Counted from the stretch's first letter, positions 24,910-34,766 are shown. The stretch is DNA of 52,478 nt from Muribaculaceae bacterium (GCA_009775265.1 VSPG01000011.1:1-52478); one strand, 5' to 3'. Notes: generated by a model not told the origin, from the letters alone. Numbers and translations are program-made.

Positions 24910-27402
24910 CTATGCCGGGTCCACATCGTAGTGCACAATGGTTCCGCGCAAAGCTCCGGCTGCATTCAGCTCGGCGTGCATTCCTCGCAGTATTTCCTTT
25001 ACGCGCGGCATTGAAGCCTCAGTCTCCACACGCAGCATTATGCGGCGGATGTAGAAATTCTGCACGCGCGCCACGCCGGGTGGTTCCGGGCCGGACACGC
25101 GTGTGCCGAAAAGTTCGCGCAGGCGTCCGGCATAGGTCTGTGCCTGTGTGTCGAGCACACGCTCGTCGCGGTGGCGCAGCACTATGTATATCATACGTGT
25201 GAAAGGCGGATAGCCGTAGGCCTTCCGTTCTTCGATTTCGTGCTCGAAAAATCCGGCGTAGTCGTGGGCGCGAACAAAGCCTATCACAGGATGGTCCGGT
25301 GTATACGTCTGCACCGTCACGCGTCCGGGTTCGCCGCGGCGTCCCGCGCGTCCCGCCACCTGTTCGAGCATGTTGAATGCACGTTCGGCCGAGCGGTAGT
25401 CGGGGTAGAATATCACATTGTCGGCGTTCACTACGGCCACCATGCCCACATCGGCGAAATCAAGCCCTTTTGTCACCATCTGCGTGCCCACGAGTATGTC
25501 GGCCTTATGTTGCGAGAATGCGTCGATTATGCGGTCGTAGCTGTCTCGTGCGCGCGTCGTGTCGAGATCCATGCGCAGAGTGCGGTAGCCGTCGAATTCG
25601 GCACCTATGCCGTCTTCCACGCGTTCCGTGCCGAAACCGGCCACTTCCATGGCCGCTTCGCCGCACTGTGGGCAGGTGCGCGGCATGGGGTAGACGGAGC
25701 CGCAGTAGTGGCACATCAGCGAGTCGATGCGCCGGTGGTAGGTCAGCGCCACGTCGCAGTGCTCGCAGCGCGGCACATAGCTGCACAGCTTGCATCGTGC
25801 GCGTGGCGAAAAACCTCTGCGGTTGTGAAAAAATATCACCTGGCGTCCTGACTCCAGTGTGCGCCGCGCGCTTCCTATGGTGGTGTGGGCCAGAGCGCCG
25901 TCCACGCTGCGTCGCTCATGCTCGCGGCGCATGTCCACGATGTCGATGTCCGGCAGCCTGACATCGGAATAGCGTTGCGTGAGGCTTACGAGGCCGTATT
26001 TGCCGCTGCGTGAGGCTTTCCAGTATGTTTCCACCGATGGCGTCGCGCTTCCGAGCAGCGTTTTCGCGCCGTGCATGTGGGCCAGCATTATGGCGGCGTC
26101 TCGCCCGTTGTAGCGTGGTGCGGGGTCGAATTGTTTGTAGCTCGGCTCATGTTCTTCATCCACGATTACCAGTCCAAGCGACGCGAACGGCAGAAACACG
26201 GCCGAGCGTGCGCCTATCACCACGCACGGTTCGGTGCTGTCGAGCAAGTGGCGCCATATGTCCACCCGCTCGTTGTCGGTGAATTTCGAATGGTAAATTA
26301 CGACGCGTGTGCCGAACACCCGTTGCAGCCTCCGTGTGAGCTGCGTCGTCAGGGCTATTTCGGGCACGAGCATCAGCGCCTGACGCCCGAGGCGCATTAT
26401 TTCGTCGATGAGATGTATGTATAGTTCGGTCTTTCCGCTGGATGTGACGCCGTGCAGCAGCACTACGCCATGGTCGCGGAAGCTGTAGCGCACGTCGGCA
26501 AGGGCCGCCGCCTGCGCGTCGCTAAGCTGCGGCAGGGGGGCGGCGGGGCGTGAATCGTCGTAGCTGAAACGTCCCACTTCACGCGTGGCTATACTCACCA
26601 GGCCTTTTGCCTGTAGCTGCTGCACGGCGCTCCATGTGCCTGCGGAGCGTTCGAGCAGCGCGCCGCGTTCCACGGGCTGCAGTTTTTCGTTTGTCCGCGT
26701 GAACCGGCTTGCCTCAAGCAGGGCCATGAACACGCGTTCCTGCGCCTTGCTCCGCCGCAGCATGCCGAACGCCTCGGCAAGGGCTTCGGCGTCGCCTCGC
26801 GGCAGTGACGGCGTTACGAAAGTCTGCTTTACGGCGCGGTAGCGCTCCACGAGGCGCTCGCTCACGGCAAGTATGCCGCGTTCCACGAGGGAGGCCGCCA
26901 TGCTTTCCACCTTTCGCCCGGTGGCCTTGTCGATGTCGCGGGGAGTCATTTTCCCCTTGTCTCGCAGCAGCGACACTATTTCTGCTTCGGCCGGAGTGAG
27001 CCCGTCAATGTCGTCGGGTTCGATGTCGGGGGCGAGTTCCATCATGGTCTCGCTTTCCACTTTCAGCCCGGCCGGGAGCGCGGCCTTCATCACGTCGCCT
27101 ATGCCGCACAGATAGTAGTCGGAGAGCCAGTGCCAGAATTGCAGCTGCGGACGTCTTACCACGGGGTAGGGGTCCAGCACGGCGGCGACGGCTTTCACAT
27201 CGTTCAGCTGCGGACGCTCGTGGTGCACGGCCTCGACGATGCCGGTGTAAAGATGTCTGGTTCCGAACGGCACGAGCACCCGGCTGCCTTGCTGAAGCTG
27301 TGCGCCCATCTCTGCCGGCACGGCGTAGGTGAAGCTTGCGTTCAGCGGCACCGGCACTATCACGTCGGCGAATACCGGACGCATGTCATTGCTGCTGTCC
27401 AT
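24910..27402 (-). CDS. priA: Primosomal replication-restart helicase PriA
   Basis: This 830-residue helicase has Walker A GVTSSGKT at 318-325, the DEEH box (VIVDEEHEPSYKQ), and the zinc-binding cysteine cluster between the helicase lobes (CKLC...CEHC...CHYC...CPQC, around 540-585). The N-terminal 3'-OH-binding domain begins at VFADVIVPVPL. It reloads the replisome at stalled forks. Its first 17 bases overlap the end of the DUF2130 gene, so the two are probably translated together. The protein is longer than E. coli PriA (about 730), with the extra length mostly between 120 and 290. Confidence 0.96.
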   Translation of the reverse strand: MDSSNDMRPVFADVIVPVPLNASFTYAVPAEMGAQLQQGSRVLVPFGTRHLYTGIVEAVHHERPQLNDVKAVAAVLDPYPVVRRPQLQFWHWLSDYYLCGIGDVMKAALPAGLKVESETMMELAPDIEPDDIDGLTPAEAEIVSLLRDKGKMTPRDIDKATGRKVESMAASLVERGILAVSERLVERYRAVKQTFVTPSLPRGDAEALAEAFGMLRRSKAQERVFMALLEASRFTRTNEKLQPVERGALLERSAGTWSAVQQLQAKGLVSIATREVGRFSYDDSRPAAPLPQLSDAQAAALADVRYSFRDHGVVLLHGVTSSGKTELYIHLIDEIMRLGRQALMLVPEIALTTQLTRRLQRVFGTRVVIYHSKFTDNERVDIWRHLLDSTEPCVVIGARSAVFLPFASLGLVIVDEEHEPSYKQFDPAPRYNGRDAAIMLAHMHGAKTLLGSATPSVETYWKASRSGKYGLVSLTQRYSDVRLPDIDIVDMRREHERRSVDGALAHTTIGSARRTLESGRQVIFFHNRRGFSPRARCKLCSYVPRCEHCDVALTYHRRIDSLMCHYCGSVYPMPRTCPQCGEAAMEVAGFGTERVEDGIGAEFDGYRTLRMDLDTTRARDSYDRIIDAFSQHKADILVGTQMVTKGLDFADVGMVAVVNADNVIFYPDYRSAERAFNMLEQVAGRAGRRGEPGRVTVQTYTPDHPVIGFVRAHDYAGFFEHEIEERKAYGYPPFTRMIYIVLRHRDERVLDTQAQTYAGRLRELFGTRVSGPEPPGVARVQNFYIRRIMLRVETEASMPRVKEILRGMHAELNAAGALRGTIVHYDVDPA

Positions 27403-28732
27403 CGTCGTTCCCCTGTTCGGCGGCCCTGCGGGCTTCTTGGAATTTGGCCCTCATGGTGGGATTGCCGTAGGTAAGTTTTTTTATGGTGAGACCCTGTGTC
27501 TTGTCATTGGCCAGGCGCAGGTTGGTTTCCGAACCTATAAGGGCTTCCTTCACCTTCATTAGGTGCTGTATGGTCTTGTCTATTTCCTCGATGGCGGTGT
27601 TGAATTTCTTGCTGGCCTGCTCGTAGTTTCGTCCGAATCCTTCGCGGAAAGCGCTGAGTTTGGCCTCGAAGTTCGTCACGTCCACACTCTGCCGCCTGGC
27701 TTCCTCGAGTTGCTGCAGATACACGATGCTCTTGCGTGAAGCCTGCGAAAGCAGCGAGATTATCGGCATGAAGAACTGTGGGCGCACAACGAACATTTTG
27801 GGGTAGCGGAACGACACGTCCACGATACCCTCGTTGTATAGTTCGCTGTCGGCTTCGAGCAGCGACACCAGCACGGCATATTCGCAGCCCTTCGAGCGGC
27901 GGTCCCGGTCGAGTTTCGCAAAAAAGTCTTCGTTGCGGTGCTTTGTGGCGGTTTCATCCCCCTCGTTTTTCATCTCGAACATGATGGAGATGTACTCCGT
28001 GCCGTCCTCGGAGAAATCCCTGAATATGAAATCGCCCTTGCTGCCTCCGCTGGCGTCGTTGTCCTTTTCGAAATAAGCGCCAGGATAGAGCGATGCGCGC
28101 ACACGATTGAACTCGTTGCTGCAATGCTGCTCCAGCGATTCGCCTATCATCTTGGTGGACATGCGCGCCTTCATCTCCTTGTAGTAGTCGATCATCTCCT
28201 GCTTTTGCCGCAGCTGCAATGCGAACTGCTCCTTGAGGCTGCTTTCGCGCAAGGTGGCCTCGCTGCGCTCGTTGGCTGCACGGTTGCGCAGTTCGGCTAT
28301 CTCGGCCTCTTTGGCCTGCATGGATGCCTGCGCGCGGTTCTTTTCTTCAAGCACTGCCACGCGCAGCATGCTGTCGTTGCGTTCCACCGTTGCGCGGAGC
28401 TCGGCGATTTCGCGGTCTTTCCCCGCAAGTTGCTGCTCGGTTTTCAACCTGGCCATTTCGGCCATGCCGTTTATCTGTTCCTTCAGCCGTTTTATCTCCG
28501 CCTGACAGTCGTGCAGCTCCATGTCTTTGGCGCCGAGGCTTTCGCGCATGCGCTGTTCGGCTTTGGCGTTCTCGGCCTGCCGTTCGGCGAGCATGCGCTG
28601 GCGCATTTCGGCCTCACGTTTGTCGAGTTCTTCGCGGAATGCTTCGTTCCTCACCTGCGCGGCTATGGAGCGGAACGCGTCCTCGTCTACTTTGAACACG
28701 TGGTTGCACTGTGGGCATTTCAATTCTTTCAT
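27386..28732 (-). CDS. DUF2130 coiled-coil protein, possible PD-(D/E)xK nuclease
   Basis: The 448-residue protein starts with a CPQC half zinc-ribbon (6-9), has a long charged coiled coil (about 30-190) and then a DUF2130 domain. Within that domain, Asp234 (SKGDFIF) and the Glu253-Met-Lys255 pair (FEMKNEGD) fit the D...ExK pattern of restriction-type nucleases. A second helical stretch follows to the end. The shape recalls RmuC-like proteins, but identity of function is not shown. It overlaps priA by 17 bp, which hints at a role in DNA repair or fork restart. A TAnnTTTG box lies only 4 bp before its start codon. Confidence 0.85.
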   Translation of the reverse strand: MKELKCPQCNHVFKVDEDAFRSIAAQVRNEAFREELDKREAEMRQRMLAERQAENAKAEQRMRESLGAKDMELHDCQAEIKRLKEQINGMAEMARLKTEQQLAGKDREIAELRATVERNDSMLRVAVLEEKNRAQASMQAKEAEIAELRNRAANERSEATLRESSLKEQFALQLRQKQEMIDYYKEMKARMSTKMIGESLEQHCSNEFNRVRASLYPGAYFEKDNDASGGSKGDFIFRDFSEDGTEYISIMFEMKNEGDETATKHRNEDFFAKLDRDRRSKGCEYAVLVSLLEADSELYNEGIVDVSFRYPKMFVVRPQFFMPIISLLSQASRKSIVYLQQLEEARRQSVDVTNFEAKLSAFREGFGRNYEQASKKFNTAIEEIDKTIQHLMKVKEALIGSETNLRLANDKTQGLTIKKLTYGNPTMRAKFQEARRAAEQGNDDGQQQ

Positions 28733-28736
28733 GCTT

Positions 28737-28744
28737 CAAAATTA
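28737..28744 (-). promoter_or_regulatory. Promoter -7 box of the DUF2130-priA pair
   Basis: TAATTTTG on the minus strand. With the usual 6-8 base gap the transcript would start at or next to the ATG at 28732, implying a leaderless or near-leaderless mRNA. Confidence 0.5.
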
Positions 28745-28829
28745 CGAAAAAATCCGGAACGAAAGACGCCGTCTTCCTATTTTGACCGTTTCATTGGTTG
28801 CGGATTACTATGAAAAATCTTTAAAAACG

Positions 28830-28860
28830 TTTGCCGCATGGGCGAAAATGCTTAATTTTG
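28830..28860 (+). promoter_or_regulatory. Promoter of the lolD-like operon
   Basis: TTTG (28830-28833), 19 bases, then TAATTTTG (28853-28860): a full consensus match, 20 bp before the start. Confidence 0.8.
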
Positions 28861-28880
28861 TATTCAGACATACTCTGAAA

Positions 28881-29558
28881 ATGATACAAGCATCCGGCAT
28901 ACATAAAAGTTTCGGACATGTGGAAGTGCTTAAAGGCGTCGACCTCGGTGTCGCTGCCGGCGAGATTGTGGCCCTTGTGGGCGCGAGCGGCGCCGGCAAG
29001 ACCACGCTGTTGCAGATTCTCGGGACGCTTTCGCGTCCCGACGGCGGCAAGGTGCTGTACGGCGGTACTGATGTGTTCGCCCTGAAAGACCGCGAATTGT
29101 CGCGATTCCGCAACGAGCACATCGGCTTCATATTCCAGCTCCACCGACTCCTGCCGGAATTCACCCTTGCCGAAAACGTGGCCATGCCGGCCCTCATCGC
29201 CGGACGTTCCCGGAGCGAGAGCATGGCCCGCGCGATGGAACTGCTGGACTACCTCGGCCTGGGGCCGAGGGCTTCGCACCGCCCTTCGCAGCTCTCAGGG
29301 GGCGAAGCGCAGCGTGGAGCCGTTGCGCGGGCGCTCGTCAACCGTCCTTCCGTGGTGCTTGCCGACGAACCCTCGGGCAGTCTCGACTCCCGCAACCGCG
29401 CCGAGTTGCACCGCCTGTTCTTCGACCTGCGCCGCGACATGGGCGCTACGTTCCTCATAGTCACACACGACGAGAATCTTGCCGCCGATTGCGACCGGAC
29501 TGTGCGCATGGCCGACGGCATGATAGAAGCTATCCATACTACCTCTACAATTATCTAA
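28881..29558 (+). CDS. ABC transporter ATP-binding protein, LolD-like
   Basis: A 225-residue ATPase with Walker A GASGAGKT (34-41), the Q-loop FQLHRLLPEFT, signature LSGGEAQR and Walker B VVLADEPSGSLD. The LLPEFTL segment and the short length are typical of LolD/MacB-type ATPases, which drive lipoprotein release from the inner membrane. No LolC/E membrane partner is encoded next to it, so LolD identity is probable, not proven. The longer open frame upstream overlaps the DUF2130 gene in antisense; the ATG at 28881 with the promoter just ahead is the real start. It opens an operon with the next genes. Confidence 0.88.
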   Translation: MIQASGIHKSFGHVEVLKGVDLGVAAGEIVALVGASGAGKTTLLQILGTLSRPDGGKVLYGGTDVFALKDRELSRFRNEHIGFIFQLHRLLPEFTLAENVAMPALIAGRSRSESMARAMELLDYLGLGPRASHRPSQLSGGEAQRGAVARALVNRPSVVLADEPSGSLDSRNRAELHRLFFDLRRDMGATFLIVTHDENLAADCDRTVRMADGMIEAIHTTSTII

Positions 29559-29575
29559 GATATCTAAGAAAAAAG

Positions 29576-30289
29576 ATGAAACTCCTACAGAAAAAACTAT
29601 CCATCGCCCTGTTTGCCGTGTTGGCATGTATCTGCATGGCGTCATGCTCCGGAAGCGAGTCGGGCGGCGGCTCCGTGACTCCTCCCGCCAACACATTCTA
29701 CAGCTTCGCCACCTACAACGGCTCGGCCGAAGGCAAATCAAGCTTCGATGTGCAACGCGACGGCAATTCTCCTGTTGCCACCATCACATTCGCACGCGAA
29801 TTCACAAAAGACCAGCTCGCCGCCGGCACGCGTGTCTATATCGCCTACACAACACTTAGCGGCCAGCAGTACGTCAGCGGCCCCGGCCAGCTCTACTCCA
29901 TAACAAAAGTGGACGGAGGCAAGCCCGTGGAAGCGACCGACGCCAATGCCGTGCGCCTTTCGTCGCCCATCAAACTCGCCGAGATGAAGCGCACAGGCGA
30001 TTATCTGAACGTCGTGTTCCAGGTGTCGATGCTGAATACGCTCATGCGGGTACAGCTTACGGAGAAAGAGAACACCAAGGAACCCGAATATCCTATGCTC
30101 GGCCTCTACGTGCTCTCCGACAGCGAACTCGGACAATACCGCTATGCCCGCGCAAGCTTCAACGTGAAAAGCGTGCTTGACCGCGAGGATGTGGAAGGTT
30201 TCAAAGTGGAATATTACGGCGACCGTGGCATCGACACGCTCACATTCCTGAAAAACAGCGGCCCCGGCACCATCACACCCATCGAATAA
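29576..30289 (+). CDS. Lipoprotein, possibly NigD-like
   Basis: The 237-residue product has a lipoprotein signal ending CMASC (Cys about 24). A Gly/Ser/Pro-rich linker leads into two beta-rich regions. The layout (TFAREFTKDQLAAGTRVYIAYTT, then DYLNVVFQVS) is like NigD-type lipoproteins of Bacteroidota, but I am not certain. It lies 17 bp after the lolD-like gene and is probably co-transcribed. Function unknown; it may be a client of the Lol ATPase or simply a surface lipoprotein. Confidence 0.75.
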   Translation: MKLLQKKLSIALFAVLACICMASCSGSESGGGSVTPPANTFYSFATYNGSAEGKSSFDVQRDGNSPVATITFAREFTKDQLAAGTRVYIAYTTLSGQQYVSGPGQLYSITKVDGGKPVEATDANAVRLSSPIKLAEMKRTGDYLNVVFQVSMLNTLMRVQLTEKENTKEPEYPMLGLYVLSDSELGQYRYARASFNVKSVLDREDVEGFKVEYYGDRGIDTLTFLKNSGPGTITPIE

Positions 30290-30333
30290 TGAGAGAGTGG
30301 GATTCCCCGCTCTAAAAACAGCAATATACCGAC

Positions 30334-30639
30334 ATGGACAACAAGAAAGAACTCAAGATCGAAATCACTCCCGAAGTGGCCGCCGGCCACTACAGCAACC
30401 TCGCTGTAATCAGCCATTCTCCCAACGAAGTGTTTGTCGACTTCATAAACATGGCTCCCAATATGCCCCAGGCAAAAGTGCAGAGCCGCATCATCATGAC
30501 CCCTGAAAACGCCAAAAACCTGCTCGCGGCGCTCAGCGACAACATCCGTAAGTATGAGGCCACTTTCGGCGAAATCGTGCGCAAGCAGCCCAAAGGGGGC
30601 GCACCCAAAGGCGAACTGCCCAACCCCTTTATGGCCTGA
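30334..30639 (+). CDS. DUF3467 protein
   Basis: A 101-residue cytoplasmic protein with the DUF3467 pattern: AGHYSNLAVISHSPNEVFVDF and MPQAKVQSRIIMTPENAKNLLAALSDN (both given in part), ending with a Lys/Gly/Pro-rich tail. The family is widespread in Bacteroidota and has no agreed function. It lies 3 bp before cysS, so the two are likely coupled. Confidence 0.88.
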   Translation: MDNKKELKIEITPEVAAGHYSNLAVISHSPNEVFVDFINMAPNMPQAKVQSRIIMTPENAKNLLAALSDNIRKYEATFGEIVRKQPKGGAPKGELPNPFMA

Positions 30640-30642
30640 GGC

Positions 30643-32127
30643 ATGAAGCCCAACGACCTTGTGATATACAACTCTCTGTCGCGCGTGAAGCAGCGCTTCA
30701 CGCCGCTGACGGAGGGGCGTGTGGGCATGTACGTGTGCGGCCCCACGGTCTATGGCGACGGCCATCTCGGCCATGCCCGTCCGGCCATCACATTCGACGT
30801 CGTGGCGAGATACCTGCGCTATCTCGGCTATAAAGTGCGCTATGTCCGCAACATCACCGACGTGGGGCACCTTGAGCACGACGCCGACGAAGGCGAGGAC
30901 AAAATAGCAAAAAAAGCCCGACTCGAACAGCTCGAGCCGATGGAAGTGGTGCAGCATTACCTCACACGCTACCATCGGGCCATGGATGCCTTGAACGTGT
31001 TGCCGCCCGACATCGAGCCGCATGCGTCAGGCCATATTATTGAGCAGATAGAGTACGTAAAGGCGATTCTCGATGCAGGCTATGCCTACGAAAGCAACGG
31101 CTCGGTTTATTTCGATGTGCCCAAGTTCAACGCCACCCATGGCTACGGACGCTTGTCGGGACGCAACATCGACGAACTGCTGTCGGCCACGAGAGAACTC
31201 GACGGACAGAGCGAAAAACGCAACCCCGCCGACTTCGCTCTTTGGAAAAAAGCCTCGCCGGAGCATATAATGCACTGGCCCTCTCCATGGAGCGAGGGTT
31301 TTCCGGGGTGGCATCTCGAATGTTCCACGATGAGCGAAAAGTACCTCGGCCGTGTGTTCGACATCCACGGCGGCGGCATGGACCTGAAGTTCCCGCACCA
31401 CGAGTGCGAGATAGCCCAAAGCGTGGCCCACAACGGAGCCGACGCTGTGCGCTACTGGATGCACAACAACATGATTACCATCAACGGACAGAAGATGGGC
31501 AAGTCTCTGGGCAATTTCATCACTCTCGACGAGTTCTTCGCCGGGTCGCATCCGCTGTTGAAGCAGGCCTATACGCCCATGACGATACGCTTCTTCATAC
31601 TGCAGGCGCACTATCGCGGCACTGTCGACTTCAGCAACGAGGCGCTGCAGGCCGCGGAAAAGGCTCTTGCTCGTCTCAACGACGGCTATCGCCGCCTCCA
31701 GACGCTGAAACCCGCCTCCGAAAACGATGCGCTCGACATTGCAGCCATTGAAGCCGGGCTTCAGGCAGCTATGGACGACGACTTCAACACTCCGCAGGTG
31801 ATAGCGGGATTGTTCGACATATGTTCCACGGTCAACAAGGCCAACGATGGCGCCATCCGTCTGAGCACCGCCGACATTGAAGGCTTGCGGCGTATCGTCG
31901 ATACGTATATGACCGGCATCCTCGGCATCGTGCCGGAAGGCGCCGCCGCCACGCAGAGCAATATGGAACCGTTCGAGCGTGCCGTCGACTTCGTGCTGGA
32001 AATGCGCTCGGAGTCAAAAGCACGCAAGGACTGGGCCACGAGCGACCTTATCCGCGACCGCCTCGCATCCATCGGATTCGATGTCAAAGACACCAAGGAC
32101 GGCTGGGAGTGGAGCGTTAAAAAATAG
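30643..32127 (+). CDS. cysS: Cysteinyl-tRNA synthetase
   Basis: The 494-residue class I synthetase has the zinc cysteine in YVCGPTVY, the HIGH motif as HLGH (41-44), the CSTMSEKYLG zinc region, and KMSKS as KMGKS. It charges tRNA-Cys. All expected motifs are intact and length is standard. It is co-directional with DUF3467 (3 bp gap). Confidence 0.97.
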   Translation: MKPNDLVIYNSLSRVKQRFTPLTEGRVGMYVCGPTVYGDGHLGHARPAITFDVVARYLRYLGYKVRYVRNITDVGHLEHDADEGEDKIAKKARLEQLEPMEVVQHYLTRYHRAMDALNVLPPDIEPHASGHIIEQIEYVKAILDAGYAYESNGSVYFDVPKFNATHGYGRLSGRNIDELLSATRELDGQSEKRNPADFALWKKASPEHIMHWPSPWSEGFPGWHLECSTMSEKYLGRVFDIHGGGMDLKFPHHECEIAQSVAHNGADAVRYWMHNNMITINGQKMGKSLGNFITLDEFFAGSHPLLKQAYTPMTIRFFILQAHYRGTVDFSNEALQAAEKALARLNDGYRRLQTLKPASENDALDIAAIEAGLQAAMDDDFNTPQVIAGLFDICSTVNKANDGAIRLSTADIEGLRRIVDTYMTGILGIVPEGAAATQSNMEPFERAVDFVLEMRSESKARKDWATSDLIRDRLASIGFDVKDTKDGWEWSVKK

Positions 32128-32208
32128 AGGGGTCGCGGCTCATTTTCCTCCGTTCAGTAACGGATGCCCCGAACGCTATTTTGAAACAGCCCCCCCTATC
32201 TTCAAAAC

Positions 32209-33627
32209 ATGACAGCCGAAGACTTTGAGAAGGAGATAATCCTGAACTTGCCTTATACGCCCAACGAACAGCAAAAAGCCGTGGTCGGTGCGTTGGCGCG
32301 CTTTTGCGCGCCGACAGCACCCGAGACCGCGGTTTTTGTGCTTAACGGCTATGCCGGCACAGGCAAAACATCGCTCACTGGCGCGCTCGTGAAAGCGCTT
32401 CCACGAGCCGGCCTCGGAGCCGTGCTCATGGCTCCCACAGGGCGTGCCGCAAAAGTGTTCGGCTCATTTGCCGGCCGGCCGGCCTATACCATCCATCGTA
32501 AAATCTACCGGCACACTCCCGACGGAGGCGGTGATGCCGGGCCGGCGCTTGTGGAAAACCGCTCGCGCAACACCATTTATATTGTTGACGAAGCCTCAAT
32601 GATAGGCGGCGAGGGTGGTGCGGGCCGCGACAGCCTTCTTGAAGACCTCGTGCAGTACGTGTACAGCGGCGACAACTGCCGTATGATTCTTATAGGCGAC
32701 ACGGCGCAGCTGCCTCCCGTAGGCTCCGTCGAATCGCCGGCCATGGAGCCGGAAAGGCTCCGTATGTTCGGTTTGAGGCCTTCGCGTGCCGTGATGACAG
32801 CTACCATGCGTCAGGGTGTCCGTTCTGGGATACTCTACAATGCCACAGCGTTGCGGCGCTCCATGGCGGCGGGGGCTGCCGAGATTCCGCAGCTGCGCAC
32901 AGCCGGGTTCTCCGATGTCAGCGTAGTGTCGGGAGAGGATTTGCCCGAAATGCTTGAAACGGCTTATGCCCGCGACGGCATAGAGGAATGCCTGCTCATA
33001 TCGCGCAGCAACCGCAGGGCCACGGACTACAACCGTGCCATACGCGCCGAGGTGCTGTACCGCGAGGAGCAGCTGTGCCGTGACGAAATGCTCATAGTGG
33101 CGAAAAACAATTATCATTGGGCGCGGAAAGTAAAAGGCCTCGACTTCGTGGCCAACGGCGATATAGTCCGGGTGGTGCGTGTCTATGGTGGCGAATGGCG
33201 CTACGGATTCCATTTTGCCGATGTGCGCCTTGCCATAGCCGGCAGCGGGGGCGAGGCCGAATTCGATGCAAAACTGATGCTTGAGACACTCTCGGGTGAG
33301 ACGGCCGCCATGCCTTACGAGCGCATGCAGCAGTTGTATGAGGCTCTTGTGCGCGACCCTGAGATGTTCGATGCGGCCATGCCTTACGATTTACGTGCGC
33401 GACACCTGCACGACAATCCTTACTGGAATGCCCTGCAAGTGAAATATGCCTATGCCATGACCTGCCACAAGGCTCAGGGAGGCCAGTGGCGCAACGTGTT
33501 CGTGGATTTGAGCTATATACCGGACGACGCCCTCGGCATGGAGTTGTACCGATGGCTGTACACGGCCGTGAGCCGTGCGCGTTCGCATCTTTATCTGATA
33601 GCTCCTCCGTCGGCGTTGCTCGGGTAA
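32209..33627 (+). CDS. RecD-like ATP-dependent DNA helicase
   Basis: A 472-residue superfamily 1 helicase with Walker A GYAGTGKT (47-54), Walker B IVDEASM, GDTAQLPPVGS, and C-terminal motifs CHKAQGGQW and YTAVSRARSHLYLI. It is the short form (no N-terminal RecD2 extension), common in Bacteroidota as a stand-alone 5'-3' helicase of unclear role. It starts 81 bp after cysS; a C7 run sits at 32190-32196 just upstream. Its end is 3 bp from the converging lpxB. Confidence 0.9.
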   Translation: MTAEDFEKEIILNLPYTPNEQQKAVVGALARFCAPTAPETAVFVLNGYAGTGKTSLTGALVKALPRAGLGAVLMAPTGRAAKVFGSFAGRPAYTIHRKIYRHTPDGGGDAGPALVENRSRNTIYIVDEASMIGGEGGAGRDSLLEDLVQYVYSGDNCRMILIGDTAQLPPVGSVESPAMEPERLRMFGLRPSRAVMTATMRQGVRSGILYNATALRRSMAAGAAEIPQLRTAGFSDVSVVSGEDLPEMLETAYARDGIEECLLISRSNRRATDYNRAIRAEVLYREEQLCRDEMLIVAKNNYHWARKVKGLDFVANGDIVRVVRVYGGEWRYGFHFADVRLAIAGSGGEAEFDAKLMLETLSGETAAMPYERMQQLYEALVRDPEMFDAAMPYDLRARHLHDNPYWNALQVKYAYAMTCHKAQGGQWRNVFVDLSYIPDDALGMELYRWLYTAVSRARSHLYLIAPPSALLG

Positions 33628-33630
33628 TTG

Positions 33631-34755
33631 CTATCGGGTTTCCAATGTGCTTATAATCAATTCTGCGGCTGTCGAGGCGGCGTCGTTGCTGCCGAGAATG
33701 GCTCGCATTTCTTCATAGCCGTCGAGTTGGGCGCGGCGTTCGTCGCTGTCGCGCAACAGTGGCGCGAGCTGTCCGGCCACAAGTTCGGGGGTGCATTCGT
33801 GCAGGAGCATTTCCGGCACAATGCCGCGTGAGGCTATTATGTTCGGCAGCGACACATGGCTGATTTTAAGCACCCGTTTCATAACGTTGTAAGATAGTTT
33901 CGAACCGTTGGAGCGGTAGCATACCACTTGCGGCACACCCGCGAGGGCTGTTTCGAGTGTGGCTGTTCCGCTGGTCACAAGCGCGGCTCGCGAATGGGCC
34001 AGCAGGGCGATGGTTGCGTCGCGCACCACAGGCAGTCCGGTCAGCGACGCATAGAACTCATTGTCTATGCCCGGTGCTCCGGCCACTACGGCCCGGTATT
34101 GGGCAAACCGGCGCGCCGCCGATTCCATGACGGGAAGGTTGTTGCGCAGTTCGCTGCGGCGGCTGCCGGGAAGAAGCGCTATGATGGGGCGGTCGCGCAG
34201 CCCGTGCTCGCGCAGGAAGTCCTCGCGTGAGGGCGCGGCTTTCATGGCCGCGCCGATTTCTGCCACCGACGGGTTGCCCACATAGTCGGCGCGGAAGCCG
34301 TGGTCGGCGTACCATTGCGGTTCGAACGGGAAAATGGCGAGCACGCGCCGTACGGTGCGGCGTATTTCTTTTACACGCCACGACTTCCATGCCCACAGCT
34401 TCGGGCTTATGTAGTAAAACACGGGCACTTCTGCTTTTGCGGCCGTACGTGCCACTTTGAGGTTGAAACTCGGATAATCCACAGCTATGAATGCGTCGGG
34501 CTTTGACTTCAGCAGCTCGTGCTTGGCCGTGCGGAGGTTGCCGAGCACTTCAGGCAGATGGCGCAACACTTCGCTGAATCCCATATATGCCATGTCCCGG
34601 TAGTGGATGATAGGCCGGTTTCCGGCTGCGGACGCCATCATGTCGCCTCCGAGAAATGTGAACCGGGCTTCGGAGTCGGAAGCCCGCAAAGCCTCGATGA
34701 GTTGCGACGCGTGCAGGTCGCCGGAGGCTTCGCCCGCTATTATGAAGTAGTGCAT
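33631..34755 (-). CDS. lpxB: Lipid-A-disaccharide synthase
   Basis: A 374-residue glycosyltransferase (GT19) with the N-terminal GEASGDLHASQLIEAL signature (7-22) and LLPGSRRSEL at the nucleotide-binding C-terminal half. It joins UDP-diacylglucosamine and lipid X in lipid A synthesis at the inner membrane face. It is last in a tightly packed minus-strand operon galM-rnz-tadA-lpxB (11 bp after tadA). Confidence 0.96.
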   Translation of the reverse strand: MHYFIIAGEASGDLHASQLIEALRASDSEARFTFLGGDMMASAAGNRPIIHYRDMAYMGFSEVLRHLPEVLGNLRTAKHELLKSKPDAFIAVDYPSFNLKVARTAAKAEVPVFYYISPKLWAWKSWRVKEIRRTVRRVLAIFPFEPQWYADHGFRADYVGNPSVAEIGAAMKAAPSREDFLREHGLRDRPIIALLPGSRRSELRNNLPVMESAARRFAQYRAVVAGAPGIDNEFYASLTGLPVVRDATIALLAHSRAALVTSGTATLETALAGVPQVVCYRSNGSKLSYNVMKRVLKISHVSLPNIIASRGIVPEMLLHECTPELVAGQLAPLLRDSDERRAQLDGYEEMRAILGSNDAASTAAELIISTLETR

Positions 34756-34766
34756 GTCATCAGGAT

